This document shows, piece by piece, positions 1-6,839 of a stretch of 14,999 nt of DNA. Made by a program: the position numbers and the translations under genes. Position 1 is the first letter of the stretch, and every line of letters begins with the position of its first letter. The notes beneath the pieces are model-generated. The model saw only the letters and a program-made list of their open reading frames with translations, was not told where the DNA came from and did not search any database. Source of the stretch: a bacterium (lineage in GTDB: Bacteria > Actinomycetota > Acidimicrobiia > Acidimicrobiales > CATQHL01); the NCBI GenBank assembly GCA_028819945.1, contig JAPPKQ010000311.1, positions 1 through 14,999 of the forward strand, given 5' to 3'.

Positions 1-28
1 TGATGATCTCGTCGCCGTTCTGGGTCAT
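1..28 (-). CDS. Possible 5' end of a divergent gene, cut by the window edge
   Basis: On the minus strand an ATG at 28-26 opens a frame reading MTQNGDEII and runs off the left edge. A GGAGAG ribosome-site-like sequence lies at 43-38, nine bases before the ATG. If real, this gene is divergent from ftsE and shares the 205-base intergenic region with it. Nine codons are too few to name a family. The call rests only on the start codon and the upstream purine run, and could be chance. Confidence 0.3.
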
Positions 29-233
29 TGGTAGGTGCTCTCCGGACCGCTCCGGTGACTCCGGAACTGAGACCGCGGCATGCTAACCCAGGCTGGCGTG
101 TCGTGTCCGCTCAGCCCGGTTCCGCTGAGCCTCCGGGGCGCGGTGGTAGCGTGAGCGGGCCGGCACACCCCCGGCGAAACAGCGGACGGAAAGAGCGGAG
201 ATCGGTGGGCGGAGTGCGGCAGGCCGGCGTCTC
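29..233. other. Intergenic region upstream of ftsE
   Basis: These 205 bases lie between the possible leftward start at 28 and ftsE. Reading frames here are short and lack a convincing ribosome site. A GCTAAC element at 82-87 could be a -10-like sequence for ftsE, but the best -35-like match (GTGACT, 55-60) is 21 bases away, which is too far for a normal sigma-70-type promoter. I see no strong hairpin or repeat. The ftsE promoter presumably lies here but cannot be fixed. Confidence 0.4.
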
Positions 234-929
234 ATGATCGAGTTGGATCAGGTCACCAAGATCTACAAGGGTGAGGTCCTGGCGCTGTACAGCGTCTCCT
301 GCAAGATCAGCAAGGGCGAGTTCGCCTTCCTGGTGGGCCCGTCGGGTTCGGGCAAGTCCACGTTCCTCAAGCTCTTGAACCGCCAGGAGACCGCCGACCA
401 GGGCTCGGTGTGGATCGCCGGCAAGGAGGTCGGCGCCCTGCCCCGGTCCAGCGTCCCGAAGCTGCGCCGGCTCGTGGGCTGCATCTTCCAGGACTTCAAG
501 CTGCTGCCCAACAGGACCGTCTACGAGAACGTGGCGTTCGCGCTCGAGGTCACGGGGCGTTCCCGCCAGCAGGTCCGCACCCAGGTGCCGTCCCTGCTGG
601 AACTGGTGGGGCTCTCCAAGAAGACCCACAGCCATCCCCACGAACTCTCAGGCGGCGAGCAGCAGCGCGTCTCCATCGCCCGGGCCTTCGTCAACCGCCC
701 GCCGATCCTCTTGGCCGACGAGCCGACGGGCAACCTCGACGGCGACACCTCCAACGGGATCATGCGCCTGCTCGCGGAGATCAACAAGCGCGGCACCACG
801 GTCGTGATGGCCACCCACGACCAGCACATCGTGAACGCGGCCCGCCGCCGGGTGCTGCGGCTGGACAGGGGTCGCCTCGTCGGCGACGAGGCCCGTGGTC
901 GCTACACCGCCCAGGGCCGCTACACCTAG
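234..929 (+). CDS. ftsE: Cell division ATP-binding protein FtsE
   Basis: FtsE is the cytoplasmic ATPase of the FtsEX complex. It couples ATP hydrolysis to activation of peptidoglycan hydrolases at the septum through its membrane partner FtsX. The 231-residue product has the full ABC layout: Walker [10 protein letters not shown] at residues 35-43, Q-loop Gln86 in FQDFKLLP, signature LSGGEQQR at 138-145, Walker [13 protein letters not shown] from 158, and the H-loop in MATHD. The FQDFKLL stretch and the length near 230 residues are typical of FtsE rather than of LolD or other exporters. The ATG at 234 is preceded only by a weak AGG. The last residues contain an imperfect repeat, [10 protein letters not shown]. 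The gene directly precedes ftsX, whose ribosome site overlaps its stop codon, so the pair should be co-translated. Confidence 0.96.
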   Translation: MIELDQVTKIYKGEVLALYSVSCKISKGEFAFLVGPSGSGKSTFLKLLNRQETADQGSVWIAGKEVGALPRSSVPKLRRLVGCIFQDFKLLPNRTVYENVAFALEVTGRSRQQVRTQVPSLLELVGLSKKTHSHPHELSGGEQQRVSIARAFVNRPPILLADEPTGNLDGDTSNGIMRLLAEINKRGTTVVMATHDQHIVNAARRRVLRLDRGRLVGDEARGRYTAQGRYT

Positions 930-931
930 GA
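928..931 (+). promoter_or_regulatory. ftsX ribosome-binding site overlapping the ftsE stop
   Basis: AGGA at 928-931 shares two bases with the TAG stop of ftsE (927-929) and lies seven bases before the TTG at 939. This spacing supports the TTG start of ftsX and suggests translational coupling between the two genes. Confidence 0.6.
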
Positions 932-938
932 ACGCACT

Positions 939-1832
939 TTGGCCATCTCCCTCGGCTACGTCTTCCGCGAGACGCGTGGCAACCTGCGCTGGAACGTCAC
1001 CCTTTTCGCCGCCACGATCGTGGCCGTGTGGGTGTCGCTGACGCTTTTCGGCTCGTCCCTGTTGATCCGCGAGGGTGTCGAGCAGGCCACCGGGCGCTGG
1101 CAGGGCGGCATCGAGTTCATCGTGTTCATGAACGCCGATGCCAGCGAGGCCCAGCACGCGGCCGTCAGGGGAGCCCTCGACGAGAACCCCGAGATCGGCG
1201 GCTACGACTACGTCGACCAGCAGGGCGCCTTCAACGAGTTCATCACCGAGTTCTCCGACCGTCCCGAGCTGATCGAGAACGTCACGCCGGAGATCCTGCC
1301 GCCCTCCTACCGGGTGAAACCCAACGTCGGGGACGCGGACGTGATCGAGGCCCTCGCGGCGCAGTTCGACGTCCGGCCCGGCGTGCGGCAGGTGACGCTG
1401 CCCGTGGAGGTGATCCGCACCCTCCAGCAGAACAGCCAGAAGGTCAGCGTGTTCGTGCTGATCATCGCCATCGTCGTGCTACTGGCCGCGTTGATGCTGA
1501 TCGCCAACACCATCCGCACCGCCATCTTCGCCCGCCGCCAGGACATCGAGGTGATGAAACTCGTGGGCGCCTCCAACTGGTACGTGCGGCTGCCCTTCAT
1601 GGTGGAGGGCACCATCCAGGGGCTTATCGGCGGGGCGCTGGCGATCCCGATGCTGTTCCTCATGAACAACCTCATGGCCGGGTTTGTGCAGGACGACTAC
1701 CTGGAGTTGTTGCGCTCGCTGGTGGTGGACAGCGCCGTGGTGTGGAACACCTCGCTGCTGGTCACCGGGATCGGTGCGGCGGTCGGGGTGGCGGGCTCGC
1801 TGTTCGCGGTGGGTCGCTTCCTCGACGTTTAG
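939..1832 (+). CDS. ftsX: Cell division permease-like protein FtsX
   Basis: FtsX is the membrane subunit of FtsEX. Its large extracytoplasmic loop transmits the ATPase cycle of FtsE to cell wall hydrolases or their adaptors. The 297-residue product has the expected four-helix topology: hydrophobic segments near residues 20-43, 169-190, 218-241 and 270-293, with an extracellular domain between the first two. The conserved cytoplasmic-side stretch [14 protein letters not shown] after helix 2 is characteristic of FtsX. Translation starts at TTG 939, supported by the AGGA site in the ftsE stop. In many actinobacteria this locus also carries prfB upstream and smpB or a wall hydrolase downstream. 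Neither is seen here, and the next gene is a dehydrogenase after 83 bases. Confidence 0.95.
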   Translation: MAISLGYVFRETRGNLRWNVTLFAATIVAVWVSLTLFGSSLLIREGVEQATGRWQGGIEFIVFMNADASEAQHAAVRGALDENPEIGGYDYVDQQGAFNEFITEFSDRPELIENVTPEILPPSYRVKPNVGDADVIEALAAQFDVRPGVRQVTLPVEVIRTLQQNSQKVSVFVLIIAIVVLLAALMLIANTIRTAIFARRQDIEVMKLVGASNWYVRLPFMVEGTIQGLIGGALAIPMLFLMNNLMAGFVQDDYLELLRSLVVDSAVVWNTSLLVTGIGAAVGVAGSLFAVGRFLDV

Positions 1833-1915
1833 GCGCGGCCGCCCGGTCGGGCCCGGTGGTGGCCTTGGGGCTAACCTGCGCGGACACCGAGAGTCGTCGC
1901 AGAGGGAGGCCCACA

Positions 1916-3004
1916 ATGGTGCATAGCGTGCGAGGCGTGATCGCCCGGTCGAACGGCGCGCCGGTCGAGATGGAGACGGTCCTGGTGCCCGACCCCGGGC
2001 CCGGCGAGGCTCTCGTGGCGATCCAGGCCTGCGGGGTGTGCCACACCGACCTGCACTACCGCGAGGGTGCCATCAACGACGACTTCCCGTTCCTTCTGGG
2101 CCACGAGGCCGCAGGTGTCGTGGAGGCCGTCGGGTCGGGCGTCGAGGAGGTCGCACCCGGCGACTTCGTGATAATCAACTGGCGGGCCGTGTGCGGGCAG
2201 TGCCGGTCCTGCGCCCGTGGCCGCTCGCAGTACTGCTTCGCCACCCACAATGCGCAGCAGCCGATGACGCTCGTCGACGGCACCGAGCTGTCGCCCGCAT
2301 TGGGGATCGGGGCGTTCGTGGAGAAGACGCTGGTCGCCGCAGGGCAGGCCACGAAGGTGTCGCCGGAGGCCAGCGCGGCGGCGGCCGGGCTGCTGGGTTG
2401 TGGGGTCATGGCCGGACTGGGTGCCGCCATGAACACCGGCGGCGTGGGCCGCGGCGACTCCGTGGCCGTGTTCGGCTGCGGGGGCGTGGGTGACGCCGCC
2501 ATCGAAGGTGCCCGCTTGGCCGGGGCCTCGACGATCATCGCCGTGGACATCGATGACCGCAAGCTGGAGTGGGCGCGGCAGTTCGGCGCCACCCACACCG
2601 TCAACAGTCGCGAGACCGACCCTGTGGAGGCCATCAAGGAACTCACCGGCGGGCACGGCGTGGACGTGGCCATTGAGGCCATCGGCCTGCCCGAGACCTA
2701 CCGGCAGTGTTTCGAGGCGCGCGACCTGGCAGGCACCGTCGTGCTGGTGGGCGTGCCGAACCCCACGGCCACTATCGAGCTGCCCTTCATCGAGGTGTTC
2801 GGCCGGGGCGGCGCCCTCAAGTCCTCCTGGTACGGGGACTGCCTGCCGAGCCGCGACTTCCCGATGCTCATCGACCTGTACCTGCAGGGGCGGCTGAACC
2901 TGGACGGCTTCGTCAGCGAGACCATCGCCCTCGACGAGGTCGAGGAGGCCTTCCACAAGATGGAGCGCGGCGAGGTGCTGCGGTCCGTCGTCGTCATGGA
3001 CTGA
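1916..3004 (+). CDS. mscR: NAD- and Zn-dependent S-(hydroxymethyl)mycothiol dehydrogenase
   Basis: This 362-residue medium-chain alcohol dehydrogenase closely resembles, from memory, the Mycobacterium tuberculosis AdhE2/MscR protein. That enzyme oxidises the formaldehyde-mycothiol adduct and reduces S-nitrosomycothiol. Candidate catalytic zinc ligands are Cys42 (in CGVCHTD), His63-Glu64 (GHEAAG) and Cys162 (LLGCGVMAG). The structural zinc site is Cys93, Cys96, Cys99 and Cys107. The Rossmann motif GCGGVG is at 187-192, with Asp211 ending strand 2, which favours NAD over NADP. The stretch SSWYGDCLP near the C-terminus is also typical of this subfamily. ATG 1916 has an ideal GGGAGG at 1904-1909; the frame is open far upstream, but only by GC bias. 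In mycobacteria a metallo-beta-lactamase-fold protein often follows, but here SDR genes follow after 46 bases. Substrate assignment is by family resemblance. Confidence 0.9.
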   Translation: MVHSVRGVIARSNGAPVEMETVLVPDPGPGEALVAIQACGVCHTDLHYREGAINDDFPFLLGHEAAGVVEAVGSGVEEVAPGDFVIINWRAVCGQCRSCARGRSQYCFATHNAQQPMTLVDGTELSPALGIGAFVEKTLVAAGQATKVSPEASAAAAGLLGCGVMAGLGAAMNTGGVGRGDSVAVFGCGGVGDAAIEGARLAGASTIIAVDIDDRKLEWARQFGATHTVNSRETDPVEAIKELTGGHGVDVAIEAIGLPETYRQCFEARDLAGTVVLVGVPNPTATIELPFIEVFGRGGALKSSWYGDCLPSRDFPMLIDLYLQGRLNLDGFVSETIALDEVEEAFHKMERGEVLRSVVVMD

Positions 3005-3050
3005 GTCGCGCGCACGCCGGGAACACCGCCCGGCTGAGGGCACAGCCGAC

Positions 3051-3491
3051 GTGAGCGTGCTGCTTCTGGACGACTCGACCGGCTGGCTCGGGGACATGCT
3101 CCCGGAAAGCGTTGGCGGGGGAGCCGTTCTCGCCGCCTGCGACCCGCCTGCCGGCTGGCGCGCCGTGGAGGAGCGACTCGTCGACGCCTTCCACGTCGCT
3201 CGCGAGTGCGCGGCCGACAGGGCGCCGCTCGTCTACGTCGTGCACTCGGAGGACCTGCGCGGCTCGCGGTCGGCGCTCGCGAGCGCACTCGCCACCGCAC
3301 TGGTCGGCTGCGCCAGGGCGGTGGCGTACGAGTTCCAGCGTGAGGGGGCTTCTGCGAACGTCGTGGCGCTCCCGGACGGTGTGAATCGTTCGGGCGCGGC
3401 ACGGGTCATCGGCGGCCTGCTGGCGGACCCGGTGCTCACCGGCGAGTTGCTGGACCTCGGGAGCGCAAAGCTCGGAAGGGTCCAGCCGTGA
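3051..3491 (+). CDS. Short SDR-like protein lacking catalytic residues (pseudo-SDR)
   Basis: This 146-residue protein looks like a shortened short-chain dehydrogenase fold. The N-terminus (SVLLLDDSTGWLG) sits where an SDR has its first strand and TGxxxGIG loop, but the glycine pattern is broken. Residues 40-110 follow the helix-strand-helix-strand order around the SDR active site: a strand VYVVHSEDL, a helix RSALASALATALVGCARAVAYEF, then ASANVVALPDG in place of VNAVAPG. The YxxxK catalytic pair is absent, replaced by Ala/Ser/Thr, and about 90-100 residues of the usual fold are missing. GTG 3051 has GAGGG at 3036-3040. The stop overlaps the next gene, a complete SDR, by four bases (GTGA). A likely role is a non-catalytic partner of that SDR, by analogy with the inactive subunit BbsC of the BbsCD dehydrogenase. 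A decayed duplicate is the alternative. Confidence 0.7.
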   Translation: MSVLLLDDSTGWLGDMLPESVGGGAVLAACDPPAGWRAVEERLVDAFHVARECAADRAPLVYVVHSEDLRGSRSALASALATALVGCARAVAYEFQREGASANVVALPDGVNRSGAARVIGGLLADPVLTGELLDLGSAKLGRVQP

Positions 3492-4189
3492 GCCTGTCCG
3501 TCGTCACCGGCGCCGCACGGGGGATCGGGCTCGAGATCGCCCGCCGCCTGGCGGCAGACGGCCATGCGCTGCTCCTCGTCGACATCGCGCCGGCGGTGGA
3601 GGCTGCGGCGACCGAGCTCGGCGCCGCCTCGGTCTGCGCCGACGTGACGGCGCCGGCGGGCATCGAGGCCGTCGCCGCGGCGGTGGAGGCCAGGGGCGAG
3701 GGGGTTCGGGCGATCGTGAACAACGCCGGGATCACGCGCGACGCCCGCCTCACGAAGATGGCCGAGTCGGACTTCCGCGCCGTCCTGCAGGTAAACCTCG
3801 GTGCCGCCTACGCGCTGGTCGATCGGTTGCGCGGCGAATTGATCGACGGCAGTTCGATCGTCTCGATGAGCTCCCGCGCCTACCTCGGCACCTTCGGGCA
3901 GATCAACTACGTCGCATCCAAGGCCGGACTGGTGGGCCTGACCCGCGCCCTCGCCCGGGAGCTCGCCCCCCGGACGCGGGTCAACGCCGTCGCCCCGGGC
4001 TTCACGGATACCGCCATGACGAGGGCGGCGCCCGAAGCCGTCTGGGACAGCGTCGTGCCGTCGATCCCCATGAAGCGAGCCGGTGAGCCGACCGAGATCG
4101 CCGAGGTCGTCGCCTTCCTCACGTCGCCCGCTGCCTCGTACGTCACCGGCCAGGTGATATTCCCCTGCGGCGGGCGCAGCATCGTGTGA
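3488..4189 (+). CDS. Classical short-chain dehydrogenase/reductase (FabG-like)
   Basis: This is a complete 233-residue classical SDR, predicted to be a soluble NAD(P)H-dependent oxidoreductase acting on a hydroxy or keto group. It has the cofactor motif TGAARGIG at residues 7-14, Asp32 after strand 2 (which favours NAD), NNAG at 78-81, and the catalytic tetrad Asn103, Ser128, Tyr141 and Lys145 (YVASK). VNAVAPGFTDTAMT and the C-terminal YVTGQVIFPCGG complete the fold. It resembles 3-oxoacyl-ACP reductase and 3-hydroxyacyl-CoA dehydrogenase members, and the sequence does not settle the substrate. The GTG start at 3488 overlaps the TGA of the pseudo-SDR gene and has GGAAGGG at 3474-3480. The pair is therefore translationally coupled, which suggests a heteromeric enzyme. 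Confidence 0.92.
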   Translation: MSLSVVTGAARGIGLEIARRLAADGHALLLVDIAPAVEAAATELGAASVCADVTAPAGIEAVAAAVEARGEGVRAIVNNAGITRDARLTKMAESDFRAVLQVNLGAAYALVDRLRGELIDGSSIVSMSSRAYLGTFGQINYVASKAGLVGLTRALARELAPRTRVNAVAPGFTDTAMTRAAPEAVWDSVVPSIPMKRAGEPTEIAEVVAFLTSPAASYVTGQVIFPCGGRSIV

Positions 4190-4286
4190 CTCCCGGACCG
4201 CTTCATGAGCCACCGGGTCGACGAGGTGCCCGACGAGGGGGGAAAGTAGGGTGGCCGGCGGGAACTCAGGCACAGGGGGTGCAGGT

Positions 4287-5198
4287 ATGACGTCGATCGT
4301 GCGGTTCGTCGACTCGGCTGCCGGGGTGGCCAGGCCGGGGGTTCTGGATGATGACGGGATTCACCCCGTCGAGAGCGTCGACACCCTGGCCGAGCTGTTG
4401 CACCTCCCCCTCGGGGAGATCCGCGGGCATCTCGAGAGGGCGCGGGGCAACCCGCCGGTGGAGGACGTGCCGCGGCTGCTGAGCCCCATCGACGGCGACA
4501 CGCCGGTCTGGGGCGCCGGGGTGACCTACCGGGTGTCGCAGGAAGCGCGCATCGAGGAGAGCGGCGACGAGGACGTCTACATCCGGGTGTACAACGCCGA
4601 GCGCCCCGAGCTGTTCCTGAAGTGCGTCGCCCACGAGGTCGTCACCGACGGCGAGCCGGTCGGGCGGCGCCCCGACTCCGAGAACGACACGCCCGAGCCC
4701 GAGCTGGCCCTCATGATCAACACCGACGGCGAGATCGTCGCCTACGGCGTCTGCAACGACATGTGCGCCCGCGCCATCGAGGGCGAGAACCCCCTCTACA
4801 TCCCCCAGGCCAAGATCTTCGCCGCCTCCTGCGTGCTGGCGCCCACCATGCGCCCCGCCTGGGAGGTGCCCGACGCCTACGACCTCACGATCCGGCTGCG
4901 GCTCAGCCGCGGTGCCGACGTGCTGTTCCGAGGGTCCACCTCCACCTCAGAGCTGGCGCGCACGCTCGAGGAGCTGGTGGAGTGCCTGTTCTGCGCCACG
5001 GCGTTCCCCGACGGCGTGGTGCTCTCCACCGGCACGTGCCTGGTGCCGCCGCTGGAGTGCCCCAGCGAGGTCGGCGACATCATCGAGATCGCCATCGACG
5101 ACATCGGCAGCATGCGCAACGTCGTCACCTCCACCGACGACATCAAGCCGTGGCTGCACCGTCGCCACGCCGACCCCCTGGCGGCATACGAGACCTGA
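4287..5198 (+). CDS. FAH-fold hydrolase/dehydratase, similar to 2-keto-3-deoxy-arabinonate dehydratase
   Basis: This 303-residue protein is of the fumarylacetoacetate hydrolase superfamily. Metal ligands are Glu137 and Glu139 in PEPEL and Asp158 in CNDMCAR. The run of motifs GAGVTY, RPELFLK, RPDSEN, ENPLYIPQAKIF (with Lys176), STSTSEL and LSTGTCLVPP, in this order and spacing, matches what I recall of the Sulfolobus KdaD protein. KdaD dehydrates 2-keto-3-deoxy-D-arabinonate to 2-oxoglutarate semialdehyde. A related sugar-acid or hydroxy-dioate reaction is likely; the exact substrate is not proven. I chose ATG 4287 because AGGGGG lies seven bases upstream and the family similarity begins there. 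A GTG at 4251 would add a glycine-rich 12-residue tail and also has a purine run before it. The gene follows the SDR by 97 bases on the same strand, so co-transcription is possible. Confidence 0.85.
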   Translation: MTSIVRFVDSAAGVARPGVLDDDGIHPVESVDTLAELLHLPLGEIRGHLERARGNPPVEDVPRLLSPIDGDTPVWGAGVTYRVSQEARIEESGDEDVYIRVYNAERPELFLKCVAHEVVTDGEPVGRRPDSENDTPEPELALMINTDGEIVAYGVCNDMCARAIEGENPLYIPQAKIFAASCVLAPTMRPAWEVPDAYDLTIRLRLSRGADVLFRGSTSTSELARTLEELVECLFCATAFPDGVVLSTGTCLVPPLECPSEVGDIIEIAIDDIGSMRNVVTSTDDIKPWLHRRHADPLAAYET

Positions 5199-5236
5199 CC
5201 CGGTACCCCGCGGCGGCCAGGCATCCTGACGACGGG

Positions 5237-5242
5237 TATGAT
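5237..5242 (+). promoter_or_regulatory. -10 element of vapBC, giving a probable leaderless mRNA
   Basis: TATGAT at 5237-5242 matches the consensus -10 in five of six positions in otherwise GC-rich DNA. Seven bases later comes ATG 5250, exactly where transcription would start, so the mRNA would be leaderless. No ribosome site precedes ATG 5238 or 5250. No good -35 hexamer is visible at 5214-5219. The same six bases also contain the upstream ATG 5238, the competing start. Confidence 0.45.
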
Positions 5243-5249
5243 GATCGGT

Positions 5250-5513
5250 ATGACCGTTCCTCGAGCGAAGATCACCATCACCATCGACGCGGCGCTGTTG
5301 GCTCGCGTCCGGCTGGCGGTGGAGGCCGGGCACGCCCGCAGCGTCTCCGCCTACATCGAGCATGCCGTCGCCGGTCAGCTCACCGCGGAGGATGACTTCG
5401 AAGCCATGCTGGCAGAGAGTCTTGCTGCGACCGGCGGACCGCCGACCGACGCAGAACTGGAGGCCGCCGGGCGTCTCCTCGCGGGCGAACCCGTTGCGGA
5501 TGAGGCCGCGTGA
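5250..5513 (+). CDS. vapB: VapB-type antitoxin (ribbon-helix-helix)
   Basis: This small protein, 87 residues from ATG 5250, lies directly before a PIN-domain toxin gene. The N-terminus AKITITIDAALLARVRLAVEAG followed by SVSAYIEHAV has the strand-helix-helix pattern of ribbon-helix-helix DNA-binding antitoxins. The acidic C-terminal half (EDDFEAMLAESLAA, ELEAAGRLLAGEP) would wrap and block the toxin. The start could be ATG 5238, which adds MMIG. I prefer 5250 because the TATGAT promoter element covers 5237-5242 and because family members usually begin a few residues before the ITI strand. The stop overlaps the toxin start by four bases. Such pairs typically repress their own promoter, and the short upstream region fits that. 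Confidence 0.8.
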   Translation: MTVPRAKITITIDAALLARVRLAVEAGHARSVSAYIEHAVAGQLTAEDDFEAMLAESLAATGGPPTDAELEAAGRLLAGEPVADEAA

Positions 5514-5887
5514 GCGGCGCGATTCTCGACACGGGGGCGTTGCTTGCCATCGAGCGCGGTGACCGTGTCATCGACGTCCTGCTGGTGCAGGCCAAGAGGG
5601 TACGAGCAAGGCTGACGGTCCCCGCGGGATGTGTTGCCCAGGCATGGCGGAATCCTCGGCGACAGGCCCGGCTGGCGACCTTCCTCCGGCGGTCGTATGT
5701 GGACATCGTGGCCCTCGACGCCGACGACGCCCGACGCATCGGCCTGCTGATGGCGTCCTCCGGCACGACCGACGTCGTGGATGCCCACGTCGCCGTGTGT
5801 GCTCTCCGCCGCGGCGTGCCGGTCCTCACCAGCGATCCGGACGACATCGAGCGGCTGGCGCCGGCTCTGCGGGTTCACGCCGTCTGA
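5510..5887 (+). CDS. vapC: VapC-type PIN-domain ribonuclease toxin
   Basis: This 125-residue PIN-domain protein is expected to cleave RNA with Mg2+ when released from its antitoxin. The first conserved acid is Asp7 in ILDTGALLAIE. Asp88 and Asp91 lie in TTDVVDAHVA, and Asp109 and Asp112 in LTSDPDDI. The usual glutamate in the middle of the domain is replaced by Gln44 in VAQAWR, a variant I recall from a VapC subgroup with the same RQARLA stretch. The GTG start at 5510 overlaps the vapB stop (GTGA), which is typical operon coupling. The length is normal for the family, and all other catalytic acids are present, so the toxin looks intact. Its RNA target cannot be read from the sequence. Confidence 0.87.
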   Translation: MSGAILDTGALLAIERGDRVIDVLLVQAKRVRARLTVPAGCVAQAWRNPRRQARLATFLRRSYVDIVALDADDARRIGLLMASSGTTDVVDAHVAVCALRRGVPVLTSDPDDIERLAPALRVHAV

Positions 5888-5905
5888 GTGATCCCGGACA
5901 CGGGG

Positions 5906-5941
5906 GGCGGCTCGACGTCTCCCGCAGAGTCAGGAGCCGCC
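5906..5941. terminator. Hairpin between converging transcription units
   Basis: GGCGGCTC (5906-5913) pairs perfectly with GAGCCGCC (5934-5941). Inside it, GAC (5914-5916) pairs with GTC (5929-5931), and TCT (5918-5920) with AGA (5926-5928), leaving the loop CCCGC. The stem is about 14 base pairs with small bulges. It starts 18 bases after the vapC stop, between converging genes, where a two-way terminator is expected. No T-run follows, as is common in GC-rich actinobacteria. Confidence 0.5.
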
Positions 5942-6126
5942 GGGGGAGTTGCCTTTGGTCAGGCGGCTCGCTCCGGAGGTCCGTCGCCCGCCCGCTGCTC
6001 CTGAGGCTCGGGGAAGCCGATCCCCAGGTTCCCCTCGATGCGGGCCACGCTCACCTTCACGTCGGTGCCGGTGCCGGGCCGCGCTCGTCGACTCGCAGGC
6101 TCCTGTCGCGGTTGTCCGGCAGGCGC
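5942..6126. other. Convergent intergenic region with an open frame continuing past the transporter stop
   Basis: The minus-strand frame of the TauE/SafE gene continues for 55 codons after its TAG (6129-6127), ending at TGA 5961-5959. The last part (DVKVSVARIEGNLGIGFPEP) looks protein-like, and a GTG lies just before it (VKVSVAR). There is no clear ribosome site and I recognise no family. It may be a small gene, a decayed gene end, or chance in GC-rich DNA. Confidence 0.25.
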
Positions 6127-6828
6127 CTAGACCAGCTGGCCGATTATGAGGGCCACGCCGCCGGCGAGGGCGACGCTGAGTACCGCCGGGCGGAACCAGT
6201 TCCGATCCAGGTAGGGCCGCACCACCCGCGAGATCGCCAGCCCGATGAACATCCCCGGCACCAGGTAACCGATCAGCTTGAGTTCGTGGAGGCCGAAGTT
6301 GTCTCGGGCCACCAGCAGAGCGATGCCCACCCCGCCCACGATGCCGATGTACACCGAGGAGGTGGACCGCAGGACGGGCGGGCGCATCTCGCTGAAGCAG
6401 ATACCCAACGGAGCACCGGGCAGCGCCGCGGCCATGGCTCCGAAGCTGCAGGTCAGCCCCCCGGCGATCTCGGTGCGGCGGGTCTGCCGCAGGCGGAAGC
6501 CTGCCAGCAGGACCAGCGCCGAGCCGGCCACCAGAGCCCCTATCAGGATCGTCCGGATCGTCTCGGGCACGAGTTCCAGGACCGCGATGCCGGCCGCCAG
6601 GCCGGCCGGCAGTCCCCAGAGCGCGTGCCTCACCGCTCGCCAGTCGATGTGCCTGCCCTCCACGATGATGTGGCGTATGCCGATGATCTGACCGACGATC
6701 AGCAGCGGCCCGGGGATGAACGTGGGGTCGATGGCGACCAGGGCCGGAGCGGCGACCAGCGACAGGCCCACGCCGACCGAGCCCTGCACGATGGCGCCGC
6801 CCGCCACCGCGGCGATGGCGAGGACCAA
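6127..6828 (-). CDS. TauE/SafE family membrane transporter
   Basis: This is a hydrophobic protein of about 233 residues with roughly seven to eight membrane segments. The opening repeat GGAIVQGSVGVGLSLVAAPALVAIDP is the hallmark of the TauE/SafE (DUF81) family. A second, weaker copy of this motif (LTCSFGAMAAALPGAPLGI) begins the C-terminal half. Members are linked to export or uptake of sulfite, sulfoacetate and other organic anions; the substrate here is unknown. The conventional start is TTG 6828, but it lacks a ribosome site. In frame upstream, a CTG at 6843-6841 overlaps the stop of the Rieske gene (CTGA), has GGGGGG five bases before it, and would add LSAVE, which fits the usual family N-terminus. 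The gene is last in the molybdenum hydroxylase operon and may move its substrate or product. Confidence 0.87.
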   Translation of the reverse strand: MVLAIAAVAGGAIVQGSVGVGLSLVAAPALVAIDPTFIPGPLLIVGQIIGIRHIIVEGRHIDWRAVRHALWGLPAGLAAGIAVLELVPETIRTILIGALVAGSALVLLAGFRLRQTRRTEIAGGLTCSFGAMAAALPGAPLGICFSEMRPPVLRSTSSVYIGIVGGVGIALLVARDNFGLHELKLIGYLVPGMFIGLAISRVVRPYLDRNWFRPAVLSVALAGGVALIIGQLV

Positions 6829-6839
6829 CTCGACGGCGC

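Noticed and set aside
1841..1852. GC-rich hairpin GCCCGGTCGGGC after ftsX as a terminator
   Set aside because: The stem is only about four base pairs with a tight loop and no T-run. Such sequences are frequent by chance at this GC content.
410..3004. Continuous 864-residue open frame running through ftsE and ftsX into the dehydrogenase
   Set aside because: Only the last 362 codons match a family. The upstream part is a GC-driven shadow of ftsE and ftsX, and ATG 1916 has an ideal ribosome site.
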